A stretch of 64,000 bases of DNA. Origin: DASSFZ01 sp035283185. Its GTDB lineage: Bacteria > Chloroflexota > Anaerolineae > Fen-1058. Below are positions 53,537-63,515 of the stretch, piece by piece. The stretch spans positions 33,674-97,673 of the forward strand of contig DATEUJ010000075.1 in the NCBI GenBank assembly GCA_035283185.1, read 5' to 3'. The notes under the pieces are model-generated. The model was not told the origin of the DNA, did no database searches, and was given only the letters and a program-made list of their open reading frames with translations. How positions within the stretch are numbered: position 1 is the stretch's first letter; the number at the start of each line of letters is the position of its first letter. The translations under genes and the position numbers were made by a program.

Positions 53537-56500
53537 TCATTCCTCCCACATCCTGACGTTGTCTAGAGTCGCGCTCCCGATGAGCGCGCCGGTAAGCTTC
53601 AGTCGTACCTGTGTGACGTCGGCGGCGATGCTCACGGTCGTGGCGACCTCGTGGAACAGACCGTCGTTAGTCACTGACAGGAGCCGGGTCACCGTCGAGA
53701 GGAGCGCACCCGTCGCCGAATACTGTTCCACGACTAGGCTGCCTCCCACCCCGGCGACGTCGACGGACACGCCGTAGGTCCGGCCGGCTACCACGTCGAT
53801 GGCATCGGAGATCCACGACCCGGTCGCTCCTGCGGTGACACTTCGCTCGCCGTCGGATCCATCCTGGGCATAGGTGGTTTCCCCTGAGCTTGACCAGTCG
53901 TCCGGCGACGTGCCATTAGAGGAAGACTCGAACGACCCGTTCCTCACCTTGTTGCCGCGCACCGTGACGACGACGCTCGCGCTGTTGTTCGCCTCGTCGA
54001 GTTCGAGGATGGCGTCCGCGGGGTCGGCCGCCACGGTGATCGTGCGGTCTCCTTGAAGGTGCTTGGTATCCCAGACGACCGAGGCCGTCGCGCTTCCGCC
54101 GACGGGAATGCTCGCAACGACCTGATCGACACCGATGGGCGTGCCGTTGTCCGTGAAGCGGACCGCGACGTTCACCGCCGCGCCGGCGCCGGCGTTGCGC
54201 ACAGTTGCAGCAATCACCACACGATCGCCGCCGCCGACCTTCGTCATGGATAAGCTGATGTCACCCGGCAAGAGCGTGAGATCAGGCAGTGGGCGCTGCC
54301 ACTGCAGCGTGTTGTTGAAGACCTGGTAGCCGGAATAGGTCAGCGCGTAATTCGCGAGGCCAAAGGGGTGGTAGTATCGGTCGGTCGGCATCGGCAGGAG
54401 CGCGCCGATCACCCGCACCACGCCCGCGCCGTGCTGCAGCTCGCCAAGCGTGACCTGATCCGGTGTGGTGATCCCGGCCGTGCGCCCGCCCGCTCGCTCC
54501 CACTCGATCTGGTCTATGGCCCACACCGGCGAGGTTTGGGGGAAGGTCGAGGGCGCGTCCGCAACGTCGTATCCGATCGGGACAGGCTCGTAGGTCTGGT
54601 GCCGGAACTGCGGCCCCTCCGCCGCTCCCGGCTGGTTGACATTGAAGGCCAGGGGATCGTCGTAGGTGCTGGTCGTCCCATCCCGGGTGAAGCCGATAAA
54701 CCCGGCGAACACTCCGAAGGTGTTCACGACCGTCCGCGGGATAAGCCCCATGTAGGCGAGGTTCTTGATCGCGCCGTCGGTGAGCACCAGGTTGCCCCCG
54801 TTCTGCACGAAGCTCCTGAGCTTCAATCCCCACGCATCGCGCTCGGCGTCGGTACGCGTCGAAGGTGGGATAGGAGGCCCGGCGTAAACGTTTGAGAAGG
54901 CGATCTCGAGCCTGGTCGGCGGCACCGTCCCCGCCCAGTTCACGATCTGGGCCCGGTAGCGCCCGACCGGAGGGGTCAGCATGGTCACTCTCTCATCGCC
55001 GGTCGAACTGGTGGACGCCCCGATGGTGAACCACTCGCCGGTGATGCGGCTCTGTCGCTGCAGGTGAAGATCCCAGTCGTTTTCCACCGAATCGGGCGAG
55101 TCAAGCATGACGATGAGCTGCTGGTTGTTGAAGGCCGGGTCCACGTCGAACTCGTAGTCGGCGTGGCAGGTCGGTGGCAGCACCGGCTGTAGATCCCCGT
55201 CGAAGGCGCAAGGGACAGTCGCCGCCGTCTCCGCCGGAGGCTCGTGGACAATGGATGCCTGCGCGGGGCCGGTGGCGATACCCTCCGTGTAGCCGGGGAA
55301 GGCATCGTCGGCCACGACAATGCTGGTGAACTGGTCCAGGTTGACTGCACCGGACAGGATGTCATCGACGTTCAGTGAGACGAGCTGCCCGGACGCCATG
55401 TGGGGAGCCAGGTCTTCGAAGAACTTCATGTTGCTCACGTCGTAAGGGAGCTGGCCTGGGTCCGCCCACGCCTGCTCGCCGGAGAACGAGATGTCCAGAT
55501 CGACGGTCCCGCCGGTCGAGGCGATCTGGTCAGCCAGCCCGCCGGTGAGACAGATACGCCATCGCCCCGGCGTAGGCTCGTTCGCGTGAACGGCCTGGCC
55601 TGACTGGAGGTAGGTCGACGCCTGGTTGTAGTAGCGGTTCACTTCCTCCCAGTTGTCCTGAGCAGTGGCGCAGCGGGTGTTGTCGCTCTGGGCGGGAGGC
55701 TCCGCGGGCTGGTACTGCTCGATCACCAGGCTGGTCAGCGACCCGGGGCCGATCCCTCCGACGTTCTCCGGGGTCGCCATGCTCTCCACTCCACCGTTGC
55801 AGACGCCGTCGCCGGCGCCCTGGATGACAAACTCGAAGGTGAAGTTGTTCGCCGGGCTGAGAACCTGGTTCAGGATCGGAGCCTGTTGAGGCAGCCCGCC
55901 GCACGGCGGAGCAGTGACAGGGCTACCAGGATGTGAGATGCGCGTTGGGTCGAAGACGTACCCGACCTTTCCTGGAGCGCGGAAGGTCTGGTCTTCTGGC
56001 AGGAGAGTGAAGTTCACCATCGCGTAGACCAGGCTCTTGTTCCCGTCGACGTGGAGCTGCTCGGCGTCGGGAAGGTAACACGAGCCTAGCCCGCAGTTCG
56101 AGAGATGGGACAGGCTCATCTCGTTGTCGATGCCGTCGGCCCCCAGTCCCAAAGGCGAGTCGATCCAATCACCCAGGGATCCGCTGGTCGTATAGTCGAT
56201 GGTGTCCCATACCGTCCCCCACTGGACTCCGTATACCCGGTTGTCGCACGGCTCCCCCGGATCGACCTCGGTGCACTGCGGTGGGGCGTCGTTAGGCTTG
56301 ATGAGCGGCGACCAGGCCAGGCGGGCCTCGGCGTCCTCCCATGCCCCTTTCACCGTCTGGAGGATGCGCTCGTTCTTGGCGAAGTCACGCTCTGACGCGC
56401 CCAGGAGTGTGAACGAGAAGGCGCGGTCGACGAGCTGCCCGTGGAGGTCGATCCCGCCGTCCCACCTCTCCCGGATGTCTTTCAGCACCTGCCCGAAGGC

Positions 56501-57370
56501 CCTGGACTCCGGCTCCGACCACGGCGTGTAGGGCCGGAAGGTGAATCCGATAGTCGGCCAGTCACGATTCAGGTCGACGCCGTTGCCGTTGTAGCGCTGG
56601 TAGAACCGAACCAGGTTGTCCAGATCACCTCGTTTCCATCCATCCGGGTTCGCGAACACGAAATAGACGGCCGAGCGCTCGAGCGCTTCACCCGCCTTCA
56701 GGCTGGTCTCCGGCTGGGTCTCGAGGAGCGGGTGCGGGATCGCGCCTTCCTGTCCACAGTTCGTGAGCGCGTTGGGCAGAAGCGTTCCCTCGGCCAGCGC
56801 CTCGCAGTACGCCCAGGTGGCAAGGTCCTCCGCGGCGCGGACCCCAGCCTCAGCGCCCGCCCGCTCGATGCCGTGGATCGACAGGGGGAAGACGAACAAG
56901 CGCTTGTCTGTGTCTGGGACTCGCTCGTCGGTGACTCGGATCATATACAGGTCGGACTTGATCCGCGTTGGAGGCGCGCCCTGCCGGGGGAGTCCGGCCG
57001 AGCACAAGTCCTCGCTGCTCGTCGAGGTGACGCAGTCGGAGCCATCGCCGAAGTCCTGCTCCAGGTTGTAGAACTCGATGAACTGCGGGAACAGGGTCTC
57101 TAAATAGGTCATGCCGTTGACCATATCGCTGTAGCTGATGAAGTCGGTCGCCGCGCACGGGGCGTTCCCCTTGGCGAAGGGCGAGCGACTGGGGGCCTGC
57201 GCCGGTGACGGCCAGTAGGCGTGCGGATCGGGGAACACACGACCGCAGACGAGGTACTCCGCGTCGCTGTCTGCGACAAGGACGCTGGCCGCCGCAGATG
57301 CGGTTGCGAGGAGAAGAATCACGGCAATCACGGCGAATGCGCCGAACACCGAAAACTTCTTTGTCTTCAT
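53537..57370 (-). CDS. Large secreted M14-family zinc carboxypeptidase
   Basis: This 1277-aa protein has a signal peptide (about 1-28) and an M14 catalytic domain with zinc ligands His166 and Glu169 (SIHGIE) and His310 (GIDLHGQ). The substrate-binding VDLNRDW motif lies at 265-271. Middle modules are strand-rich. Near 1035-1150 is a CARDB-like domain and the C-terminus (1155-1277) is a carbohydrate-binding-type jelly roll (NGSFESSSNG). The carboxypeptidase would trim peptides released by the neighbouring subtilases. Its stop overlaps the next gene's start region. Confidence 0.9.
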   Translation of the reverse strand: MKTKKFSVFGAFAVIAVILLLATASAAASVLVADSDAEYLVCGRVFPDPHAYWPSPAQAPSRSPFAKGNAPCAATDFISYSDMVNGMTYLETLFPQFIEFYNLEQDFGDGSDCVTSTSSEDLCSAGLPRQGAPPTRIKSDLYMIRVTDERVPDTDKRLFVFPLSIHGIERAGAEAGVRAAEDLATWAYCEALAEGTLLPNALTNCGQEGAIPHPLLETQPETSLKAGEALERSAVYFVFANPDGWKRGDLDNLVRFYQRYNGNGVDLNRDWPTIGFTFRPYTPWSEPESRAFGQVLKDIRERWDGGIDLHGQLVDRAFSFTLLGASERDFAKNERILQTVKGAWEDAEARLAWSPLIKPNDAPPQCTEVDPGEPCDNRVYGVQWGTVWDTIDYTTSGSLGDWIDSPLGLGADGIDNEMSLSHLSNCGLGSCYLPDAEQLHVDGNKSLVYAMVNFTLLPEDQTFRAPGKVGYVFDPTRISHPGSPVTAPPCGGLPQQAPILNQVLSPANNFTFEFVIQGAGDGVCNGGVESMATPENVGGIGPGSLTSLVIEQYQPAEPPAQSDNTRCATAQDNWEEVNRYYNQASTYLQSGQAVHANEPTPGRWRICLTGGLADQIASTGGTVDLDISFSGEQAWADPGQLPYDVSNMKFFEDLAPHMASGQLVSLNVDDILSGAVNLDQFTSIVVADDAFPGYTEGIATGPAQASIVHEPPAETAATVPCAFDGDLQPVLPPTCHADYEFDVDPAFNNQQLIVMLDSPDSVENDWDLHLQRQSRITGEWFTIGASTSSTGDERVTMLTPPVGRYRAQIVNWAGTVPPTRLEIAFSNVYAGPPIPPSTRTDAERDAWGLKLRSFVQNGGNLVLTDGAIKNLAYMGLIPRTVVNTFGVFAGFIGFTRDGTTSTYDDPLAFNVNQPGAAEGPQFRHQTYEPVPIGYDVADAPSTFPQTSPVWAIDQIEWERAGGRTAGITTPDQVTLGELQHGAGVVRVIGALLPMPTDRYYHPFGLANYALTYSGYQVFNNTLQWQRPLPDLTLLPGDISLSMTKVGGGDRVVIAATVRNAGAGAAVNVAVRFTDNGTPIGVDQVVASIPVGGSATASVVWDTKHLQGDRTITVAADPADAILELDEANNSASVVVTVRGNKVRNGSFESSSNGTSPDDWSSSGETTYAQDGSDGERSVTAGATGSWISDAIDVVAGRTYGVSVDVAGVGGSLVVEQYSATGALLSTVTRLLSVTNDGLFHEVATTVSIAADVTQVRLKLTGALIGSATLDNVRMWEE

Positions 57371-57474
57371 ATGCGTTTCTCCTCATATGAGGTGTGTGGG
57401 AAACGGAGTCAGCCCAAGACTTGCTCCACCTGATATGTGCAGCTTCGTCCGCCGAAAAATACAATCCACGGGTG

Positions 57475-57509
57475 TAATAACAAAACGTGACGCCGATCGG
57501 CGTCACGTT
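57475..57509 (-). terminator. Rho-independent terminator between the sigma operon and the M14 gene
   Basis: A 26-bp perfect palindrome (57484-57509, arms AACGTGACGCCGA) is followed on the minus strand by TTTTGTTATT. It lies 174 bp after the subtilase stop at 57683. The remaining bases of the 312-bp gap (57371-57682) hold a GAGCGGCGCTCTGCTTCGCG-type dispersed repeat near 57610-57645 and no gene. Confidence 0.75.
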
Positions 57510-57682
57510 GTGAATAGCAAACAAAATAACCCCCTACCGCAGCCTCACAGGCATGGGAGCATTATTCGCTTCGAATATGAGTCACTCATCTTACGCAGGG
57601 CAGACATCCTGAGCGGCGCTCTGCTTCGCGGAACGCAGTCGAAGGCCACGTGCGCAAGGTGAGTCAGTGCTGATCGATTAGG

Positions 57683-58969
57683 TTAACGGCTGCAATCAGC
57701 GAATAGATTATGCTCCGGCGCGAGCCACGATCCGGCCGCCTGAGCTTCGAGGCTTGCCAGGATGTCGATACGTCCTTCTCCCAGCAATCCTCGATACAGC
57801 GGGTTGAATCGATCCACCGATCGAGCGGTCCCGCCGATCAACAGACCCATCTCATCCAGTGCCAGTTCGGGATTCGCACTGCGCAGCAGCGCGGCCTGTC
57901 CGGCCACGAAGGGCACGGCCACGGAGGTGCCGCTCGCCCAGGCATATCCGCTGGTCGGAAAAGTGCTGTAGATGTTCTCTCCGAAGGCGGCCAGGTCGAT
58001 CCAGTCGCCGTAGTTGGCAAAGCTCGATTTGCGGTCGTGCACATTCACGGACGTCACGGCGATCGCGCAGGCGTCGGCCGCCGGGTATTGCGCCACGGAT
58101 GAATTCAGGTTGCCGGCGGCGGCGACGACCACCACTCCCAAACGGGCGGCTTCGGCCACCGCATCGCGCAAGAGGTCTGATGGATGCATCACGCCGAGGC
58201 TGAGATTGATGGCGTCGGCGCCAGTCGAAGCGGCGTACAGGATGGCGTTCGCGGTTCTGAAGTTGTTACCCCGCCCATCCGAATTGAGAATGCGCACCGG
58301 CATGATGAGCGCCTCCGGCGCGACCAGGTGCACGATGCCGGCGACATGCGTGCCGTGCCCGTACATCTCGTCGACCTGGCCGTCCCCATCGTCGTCCGCT
58401 CCGTTGGCTTCATCTTCGGGGATCGGATCGGCGTCCACGAAATCGAAGCCGCGAACGTCGAGGCTTCCCACCAGTTTCGGATGATCGAGCTGCACGCCTG
58501 TATCCAACACGGCGATGAGTGTCCCTTCGCCCTGACTCCAGGCGTGTGCGTCGCTCAACTCCAGCGCCGTGGTGGCATTCTGACCGTGAAAATGACTCGA
58601 TTCCTGTCCGCCCCAGCCGTAAATGCGGTCGGTGCTGCCGTCTTCCGGGGTCGAGTTGATGTAATTCAACTCGGCATATCCCAGGCGCGGATCGCTCGCC
58701 ATCAACCACACGAGCTGTTCCGCGTCCGCATTCGGCGGCGCCTGCAGCAGAAAGATATCTTCATGGTTGAACAGCGCTGCCAGCGTAGTCGTGCCGTAAG
58801 CCTCGTTGATGCCCAGAATGTCGTTTCCCGGGAGCGGAGCCAGCTTGACGACGATCTGGCCCGGCTCGGAGTCCGGCGTCCCGTCGGCGCGAGCGCGCTG
58901 CATCGGCGCTGCACCCAACAGCGTCGCAAGTAACATTCCCGCAAGCGTGATTCGGATCAGGTGTCCCAT
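57683..58969 (-). CDS. Secreted subtilisin-like serine protease of the CHAT operon
   Basis: This 428-aa protein starts at the ATG at 58969, directly followed by a signal peptide (MGHLIRITLAGMLLATLLGA, ending ARA). A longer reading from 59014 overlaps the CHAT stop. A propeptide leads to an S8 domain with Asp156, His205 (YGHGTHVAG), oxyanion Asn287 and Ser349 (SGTSVAVP). An acidic calcium-site-like DDDGDGQVDE lies at 192-201. It follows the CHAT gene closely, so its production should be under the same sigma control. Confidence 0.93.
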   Translation of the reverse strand: MGHLIRITLAGMLLATLLGAAPMQRARADGTPDSEPGQIVVKLAPLPGNDILGINEAYGTTTLAALFNHEDIFLLQAPPNADAEQLVWLMASDPRLGYAELNYINSTPEDGSTDRIYGWGGQESSHFHGQNATTALELSDAHAWSQGEGTLIAVLDTGVQLDHPKLVGSLDVRGFDFVDADPIPEDEANGADDDGDGQVDEMYGHGTHVAGIVHLVAPEALIMPVRILNSDGRGNNFRTANAILYAASTGADAINLSLGVMHPSDLLRDAVAEAARLGVVVVAAAGNLNSSVAQYPAADACAIAVTSVNVHDRKSSFANYGDWIDLAAFGENIYSTFPTSGYAWASGTSVAVPFVAGQAALLRSANPELALDEMGLLIGGTARSVDRFNPLYRGLLGEGRIDILASLEAQAAGSWLAPEHNLFADCSR

Positions 58970-59010
58970 CGTGGTCGTTCTCCCCTGGCGGCTTTGCAGT
59001 CCATGGTACC

Positions 59011-61899
59011 TCATCTTTGTCCAATGATCACAAACGGCGCCCAGTAATAGGGATGCGAGAAGCGCTCGCGCAACGACAGCTGCGCGCTGCGCAGCGCGGC
59101 AGCCCGACCTGCGCCGTCGCGCAATGACCGATAATAATCGGCCATCAGCGCCGAGGTGGATTCATCCTGGACGAGCCACAAGCTGACGACGACGGTCGCC
59201 GCGCCGGCGCCCAAGAAGGCGCGGGGCAGGCCGATGACCTCGTCCCCGGTGAGCACCGCGCCACGCCCCGACTCGCACGCGCTGAGCGTCACCAGGGCGT
59301 CCCTCAGGTCGAGCCGGAGCGCGTCGGCGGCGGTCAGCCAGCCGTCATGCAGCTTGAGCGCCGAGAATACAGGGTTGTCTGCGCGGAACAGACCATGACA
59401 GGCTAAATGTATCACATCATTGCCAGGAGTGGCGTCGCGCACGGCCGCCAGGTGTGCTCCCTCATCGATCAGGGTCTGGGTCCGCACGCCCGCTGCCCCC
59501 AGTTGTTGCGCCACGGCATTCACCTCGGCATGCACCGCCGGGACGAGCGCGTCTGCCAGCCCCACGATCAATCCGCGCTTCGGGGCGTGCCTGGGGCGCT
59601 GCTGGCAGAGCGCCAACACAGTCGCGCTCGGCGCGTAAGAGATCTCGAATCGGTCGATCAAATACTGGCGGCCGTCATACAGCGCCTGGAACGGCACCTG
59701 GTGGAGGATGTCGTGAGGCACAATCGCCAGTCTGGCCCAACCCTCCCCGCCGCGCGCGGCGTGGCGCCTCAACGCAGGCCTCAAGGGGCCTACCAGCTCC
59801 GTGTAGAGCGCAGCCAGGACGCGCCGCGCGGACTGCTCCAGCACCCCTTCGTGCCGCTGCGCGAAGTCGCCGCCGGCCCTGAACCGATCCCATTGCGCGT
59901 TGAGACGCTGCAACAATTGCCGCGTCGAGGCCAACCGGCTCAGCCGTCGGACGATCTGGACCTCGTCGCGATCCACGACGAAGCACAGAATCTCATCGCC
60001 GAGGACGTGGTAGGCCAGCACCACGGTATCGTCTGCCAACTGCGCCTGAAGTGCGTTCAGTGTGATCGGCCTGCCAAACGGATCGAGCGCGGCACGGCCA
60101 GTGCTGCGCAGGCGCAACAGACCGATCTCCTGTTCGAGTCGGCTCGCGCGAGCCTGCAGGCTGGACAGTTCTGCGTGGCCTGGTTCAGGAGAGGCATCCA
60201 GGAACTGGTTGTAGGTCGCGTTCAGATCGGCCTGCAGCTCTTGAAGCCGAGCCGTGACGGCTGGATCATCAGGCCCGTCGCCGCCGGGCGCGATGACGCC
60301 CGTCAGCAAATCCACGAGCGTGCGCGATTTGGCGCGCTCGGCCACGGCGAAGGCCTGCTGAACGCTGTCGGCATCCTCGCTCAATAAGTGACTACGCAGA
60401 AGGTCCTTGTAAACATCTGTTTTGTCGCGCAAAAATGATGTGCGAACGGCTTCCTGCGCCAGATCGCCGCGCAGCGCCTCGATCTGCTCGGCCGCGGCTT
60501 CGAGTAGCGACTGAGCTTCCTGGACTCGCCCCTGCAGCAGCCGGAGCCGGCCGAAGCGGCTGACGAGTCGATAGCTGACCACTGGCAGGTGCAGGTGATC
60601 GGCCAACTGCTGGGCCTCTCGAAGATGCCTTTCCGCAGCAGCTATGTCGGGAAGGAGCAGATCGGCGAGTCGCAGACAGGCATAGACGCGCTGAACTGGC
60701 CAGGACTCGCCGGCCACCAGCGCGTGGGCCTGCCGCGCCGTCTGCAGCGCCGCTGCGCTGTGCCCCTGCGCCTGCTGCAGCCCCGCCTGCTCGAGCATGA
60801 CACTGCTCAGCATCGGCGTGTTGTCCGCCGCTTCGAACAGCGCAGCGGCTTCGAGCAACGCATCGGCTGCGGAGGAGAACTGCCGGGAGGCGACGAGCGC
60901 GGCGCCCAGCCCCCACAGGGCGCGCGCATAATGGTCGGCCATGCTGGCGTCCTTGAGCAGCCGGTTAGCCTCACCATAAACGGCGATGGCTTCCGGGTAG
61001 AGGTTGAGCGCCAGGTAGGCGTCGGCGGTCTTGCGGAGCAGGATACGCTTGTGCGCCACGGCGTCGATCGGCTCGAACAGGCGACGCGCCTGCTCGTACG
61101 CTTCGAGGCTGCGCGTGTAGTTGCCGAGCGCCAGGCGGGCGTCGCCGATGTTGCTCAGCGTCTGGGCTTCGAGCAGCGTCAGCCCACCTTCCGACCAGGT
61201 GCGGGCGGCGCGCTCGAACGCGGCGAGCGCCTCGCTGATGCGTCCCAGATGGGTGAGCACGATGCCCCGGTTGTTGCTCACGTCGCCGACGCGCTCGGTC
61301 AGGTGCAGCTCGGTGAACAATTCCTCCGCCGCGCCATAGGCGGCCAGCGCGTCTTCGTATCGGCCCGTGGTCTCGAAGCACACGCCGCGATTCTGGTGCG
61401 CCAGCGCGGTCAGGAGCGGCGCCTGCGGGTGTGCCGCGTAGCGCGCTTCGATCGCATCCAGCACGACCTGGCCAGCGTCCAGAGCCTCGGCGTGCCGCCC
61501 CAGCTCGTTCAACACGTGCATGCGTCCGATGTTGGTGCGCAGCGCCTCGATCGGCTCGCCCACGGCTTCGTATCCGGCGCGGGCCGCGTCGATCAGGTCC
61601 AGCGCCGTGCCAAACTCGCCATTGATCGCGTACGTCTGCGCCTTGAGGTAGGTGGCGCGCGGCGTGATGGCCGGCGCCGAGGCTGGAGCTGCCAGATCCG
61701 CGCAGATCGTGGTCAGGCTCCGCGCCTTACCAGGGTCGCTGCGCGCCAGCCGCATGGCCTGGTCCAGAATTTGTGATAGCCCGTCGGCGTGCAGCAGGTC
61801 AACTGATCTCAAGAATGCGACTTGCTCCTGAGGAGTCGGGAGTTGCAGCAATTCGTAAATCCACTCGGCGTTCAGAGATTCGGCGGGGGTACTGGCCAT
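59011..61899 (-). CDS. TPR-CHAT caspase-like protease
   Basis: This 962-aa protein has a long N-terminal TPR array (about residues 80-500), a helical linker and a C-terminal CHAT domain (about 610-962). The caspase-type dyad is His835 (HLACHG) and Cys875 (SACESG). CHAT proteases are activated by other proteins and cleave specific substrates in several bacterial immunity and cell-death pathways, including gasdermin systems and TPR-CHAT in type III-E CRISPR. No signal peptide, so it is cytoplasmic. It starts three nt after the anti-sigma-like gene. A natural hypothesis is that it cleaves that neighbour or the sigma factor. Confidence 0.92.
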   Translation of the reverse strand: MASTPAESLNAEWIYELLQLPTPQEQVAFLRSVDLLHADGLSQILDQAMRLARSDPGKARSLTTICADLAAPASAPAITPRATYLKAQTYAINGEFGTALDLIDAARAGYEAVGEPIEALRTNIGRMHVLNELGRHAEALDAGQVVLDAIEARYAAHPQAPLLTALAHQNRGVCFETTGRYEDALAAYGAAEELFTELHLTERVGDVSNNRGIVLTHLGRISEALAAFERAARTWSEGGLTLLEAQTLSNIGDARLALGNYTRSLEAYEQARRLFEPIDAVAHKRILLRKTADAYLALNLYPEAIAVYGEANRLLKDASMADHYARALWGLGAALVASRQFSSAADALLEAAALFEAADNTPMLSSVMLEQAGLQQAQGHSAAALQTARQAHALVAGESWPVQRVYACLRLADLLLPDIAAAERHLREAQQLADHLHLPVVSYRLVSRFGRLRLLQGRVQEAQSLLEAAAEQIEALRGDLAQEAVRTSFLRDKTDVYKDLLRSHLLSEDADSVQQAFAVAERAKSRTLVDLLTGVIAPGGDGPDDPAVTARLQELQADLNATYNQFLDASPEPGHAELSSLQARASRLEQEIGLLRLRSTGRAALDPFGRPITLNALQAQLADDTVVLAYHVLGDEILCFVVDRDEVQIVRRLSRLASTRQLLQRLNAQWDRFRAGGDFAQRHEGVLEQSARRVLAALYTELVGPLRPALRRHAARGGEGWARLAIVPHDILHQVPFQALYDGRQYLIDRFEISYAPSATVLALCQQRPRHAPKRGLIVGLADALVPAVHAEVNAVAQQLGAAGVRTQTLIDEGAHLAAVRDATPGNDVIHLACHGLFRADNPVFSALKLHDGWLTAADALRLDLRDALVTLSACESGRGAVLTGDEVIGLPRAFLGAGAATVVVSLWLVQDESTSALMADYYRSLRDGAGRAAALRSAQLSLRERFSHPYYWAPFVIIGQR

Positions 61900-61902
61900 G
61901 GC

Positions 61903-62532
61903 TCAGGGCTGCAGTGGGCAAGACGGTATCACCACCTCGAACTCGCCGGCGCTGACGACTATTTCGTACTCTCCGGGCGGTACGGCCTGGAAGGTGAACT
62001 CGCCCAGCTCGTCAGGCGCGGTAAGATCGACTTGCGTCTCGCCCTGAAGCAGTTGCACGCTCAGCCCGGCCAAGGTCACGTCCGGGCTGGGGAAAATCTG
62101 GCCGGTCACGTCAAGGCGCGGATCATCTTCGTGAGGCAAGATATTGAGTGCGATCTCGGCCAACTCGGTGGCGTAGACGAGCTGCCGGTGCTGGCCTTCG
62201 CTGGCCGCTGACCGGACACCGGCGGCAGCCCACCGGGCACGACTGTCGAACGTCAACTCGGCCAGCAATCGACGAAACAAGCCGGGTGGCTGCCGGGCCC
62301 CCCGGTACTCCGCGAATCGGTGCATCAGCGCCTCGCGCACCCGGCGTGGCGGTGACGCCAGCGTCACCGACTGGCTGGCTCTCTGGAAGGCGCGCAGCCA
62401 GGCCAGGTCCTGTTGGGCAGTCTCGTCCGCGTGCTCCAGGCTCGTGGCGACGTCCCGGGCCTCTTCGTTCGACAGTCGGCCTTCCAGCCAGTCCAGGAGT
62501 TTTGAGAATCCGATCGCTTCTAGGTCAGCCAT
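61903..62532 (-). CDS. Anti-sigma-like protein with carboxypeptidase-regulatory-like C-terminus
   Basis: This 209-aa protein begins MADLEAIGFSKLLDWLEGRL, similar in style to the helical N-termini of anti-sigma proteins. A helical region follows (to about 130), and the C-terminal 75 residues are a beta-sandwich of carboxypeptidase-regulatory type (VTGQIFPSPDVTLAGLSVQL, PPGEYEIVVS). No zinc-finger or transmembrane helix is seen. The start at 62532 is preferred; a longer reading overlaps the sigma gene. Its place between sigma factor and CHAT protease suggests a regulator or substrate. Confidence 0.72.
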   Translation of the reverse strand: MADLEAIGFSKLLDWLEGRLSNEEARDVATSLEHADETAQQDLAWLRAFQRASQSVTLASPPRRVREALMHRFAEYRGARQPPGLFRRLLAELTFDSRARWAAAGVRSAASEGQHRQLVYATELAEIALNILPHEDDPRLDVTGQIFPSPDVTLAGLSVQLLQGETQVDLTAPDELGEFTFQAVPPGEYEIVVSAGEFEVVIPSCPLQP

Positions 62533-62599
62533 ATCCGCCGTCTCCGCAGATTTGCCTATACTATGCGCCGAGCGTGAGGAAAAAATACACGCTCGTGGT

Positions 62600-63244
62600 T
62601 CACGCCTCTCGATCTGTATCGGTGGCCTGAAGCTCGCCAACGTCCAGGTTCAAGCCGGTCTCGGTCAGGTGCTGCTTGAGGCGTTCCAGGCAGCGCGCAC
62701 GGGTGGGGCCGACACTGCCGAGCGGCATGTTCAGGTAAGCGGCGACTTCGGCGTACGATTGTCGATCCGCGTCAAAATACAGCGCGATCAACAGTTTGCG
62801 ACAACGGTCGTCGAGCAGGTTCAGCCCCTCGGTGACCCAATTCAGCAGTTCCCAACGCTCCAACGGATTGACGCTGTCGCGAATCCATTCGCGCTCGTTC
62901 AGGTCTTCCCGGGGATCGACCGCTTCACGGCGGCTGCGCGCCAGCAGACGCCAGGTGTGCCGTCGCGCCACGGTGGCCAGCCAGGGCGCCAGCCGGGTGT
63001 CGTCCCGCAGCCGATCCAGGCTCTGGATCAGAATGGTGAAAGTGATCTGGCTGATGTCGGCTGCGTCCTCCGAGGTCAGGCCGTAATTGAGCGGAATCGA
63101 ATAGACGAGACGCTCGTATTTGTCGAGCAGACGTTCCCAGGCGATCTTGTCGCCGGAACGGCAGGCCAGGATCAGGTCGCGGTCGGTGGCCGGGCTGTCG
63201 GCCTTGGCCGACGATAATCTTGCCGCGCGCGGGGGCACATCCAT
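62600..63244 (-). CDS. ECF-type RNA polymerase sigma factor
   Basis: This 214-aa protein has region 2 (LILACRSGDKIAWERLLDKY through AADISQITF, about 24-75) and region 4 (CRKLLIALYFDADRQSYAEV, then GSVGPTRARCLERLKQHL, about 150-195). It lacks regions 1 and 3, as ECF sigma factors do. It is the first gene of the sigma, anti-sigma-like, CHAT, subtilase order, so it probably directs transcription of its own operon. No consensus promoter was identified upstream. Confidence 0.92.
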   Translation of the reverse strand: MDVPPRAARLSSAKADSPATDRDLILACRSGDKIAWERLLDKYERLVYSIPLNYGLTSEDAADISQITFTILIQSLDRLRDDTRLAPWLATVARRHTWRLLARSRREAVDPREDLNEREWIRDSVNPLERWELLNWVTEGLNLLDDRCRKLLIALYFDADRQSYAEVAAYLNMPLGSVGPTRARCLERLKQHLTETGLNLDVGELQATDTDREA

Positions 63245-63439
63245 GCCAACAGTTTACACCCGAATGGTGCTCCGGGAAAAGTCGCTCTTGCACTGCCCAA
63301 GGCCACATATGTAGGATGCGGTAGATGACCTCCAGCACCGATGCCAGACGGGCGGCGCGGTCGGCCCCGCGCGGTGAATGTCGGACGTCGCCATGGCGAT
63401 CACACCTGTGCTGGGTTATTCTTGCTCGTACGCGCGCCT

Positions 63440-63460
63440 CTGGAGTTTAGAGCCCATACA
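63440..63460. mobile_element. IS left terminus matching the MITE ends
   Basis: CTGGAGTTTAGAG followed by CCCATACA matches the left end of the MITE at 3779-3799 with one difference. It lies 55 bp before the transposase start codon, where a terminal inverted repeat is expected. No right end is seen inside the window. Confidence 0.7.
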
Positions 63461-63515
63461 GGTTGATTGAGACACGGCCCTTGCCAAAATCTGAAATGTG
63501 CCGATGATTGGGCAG

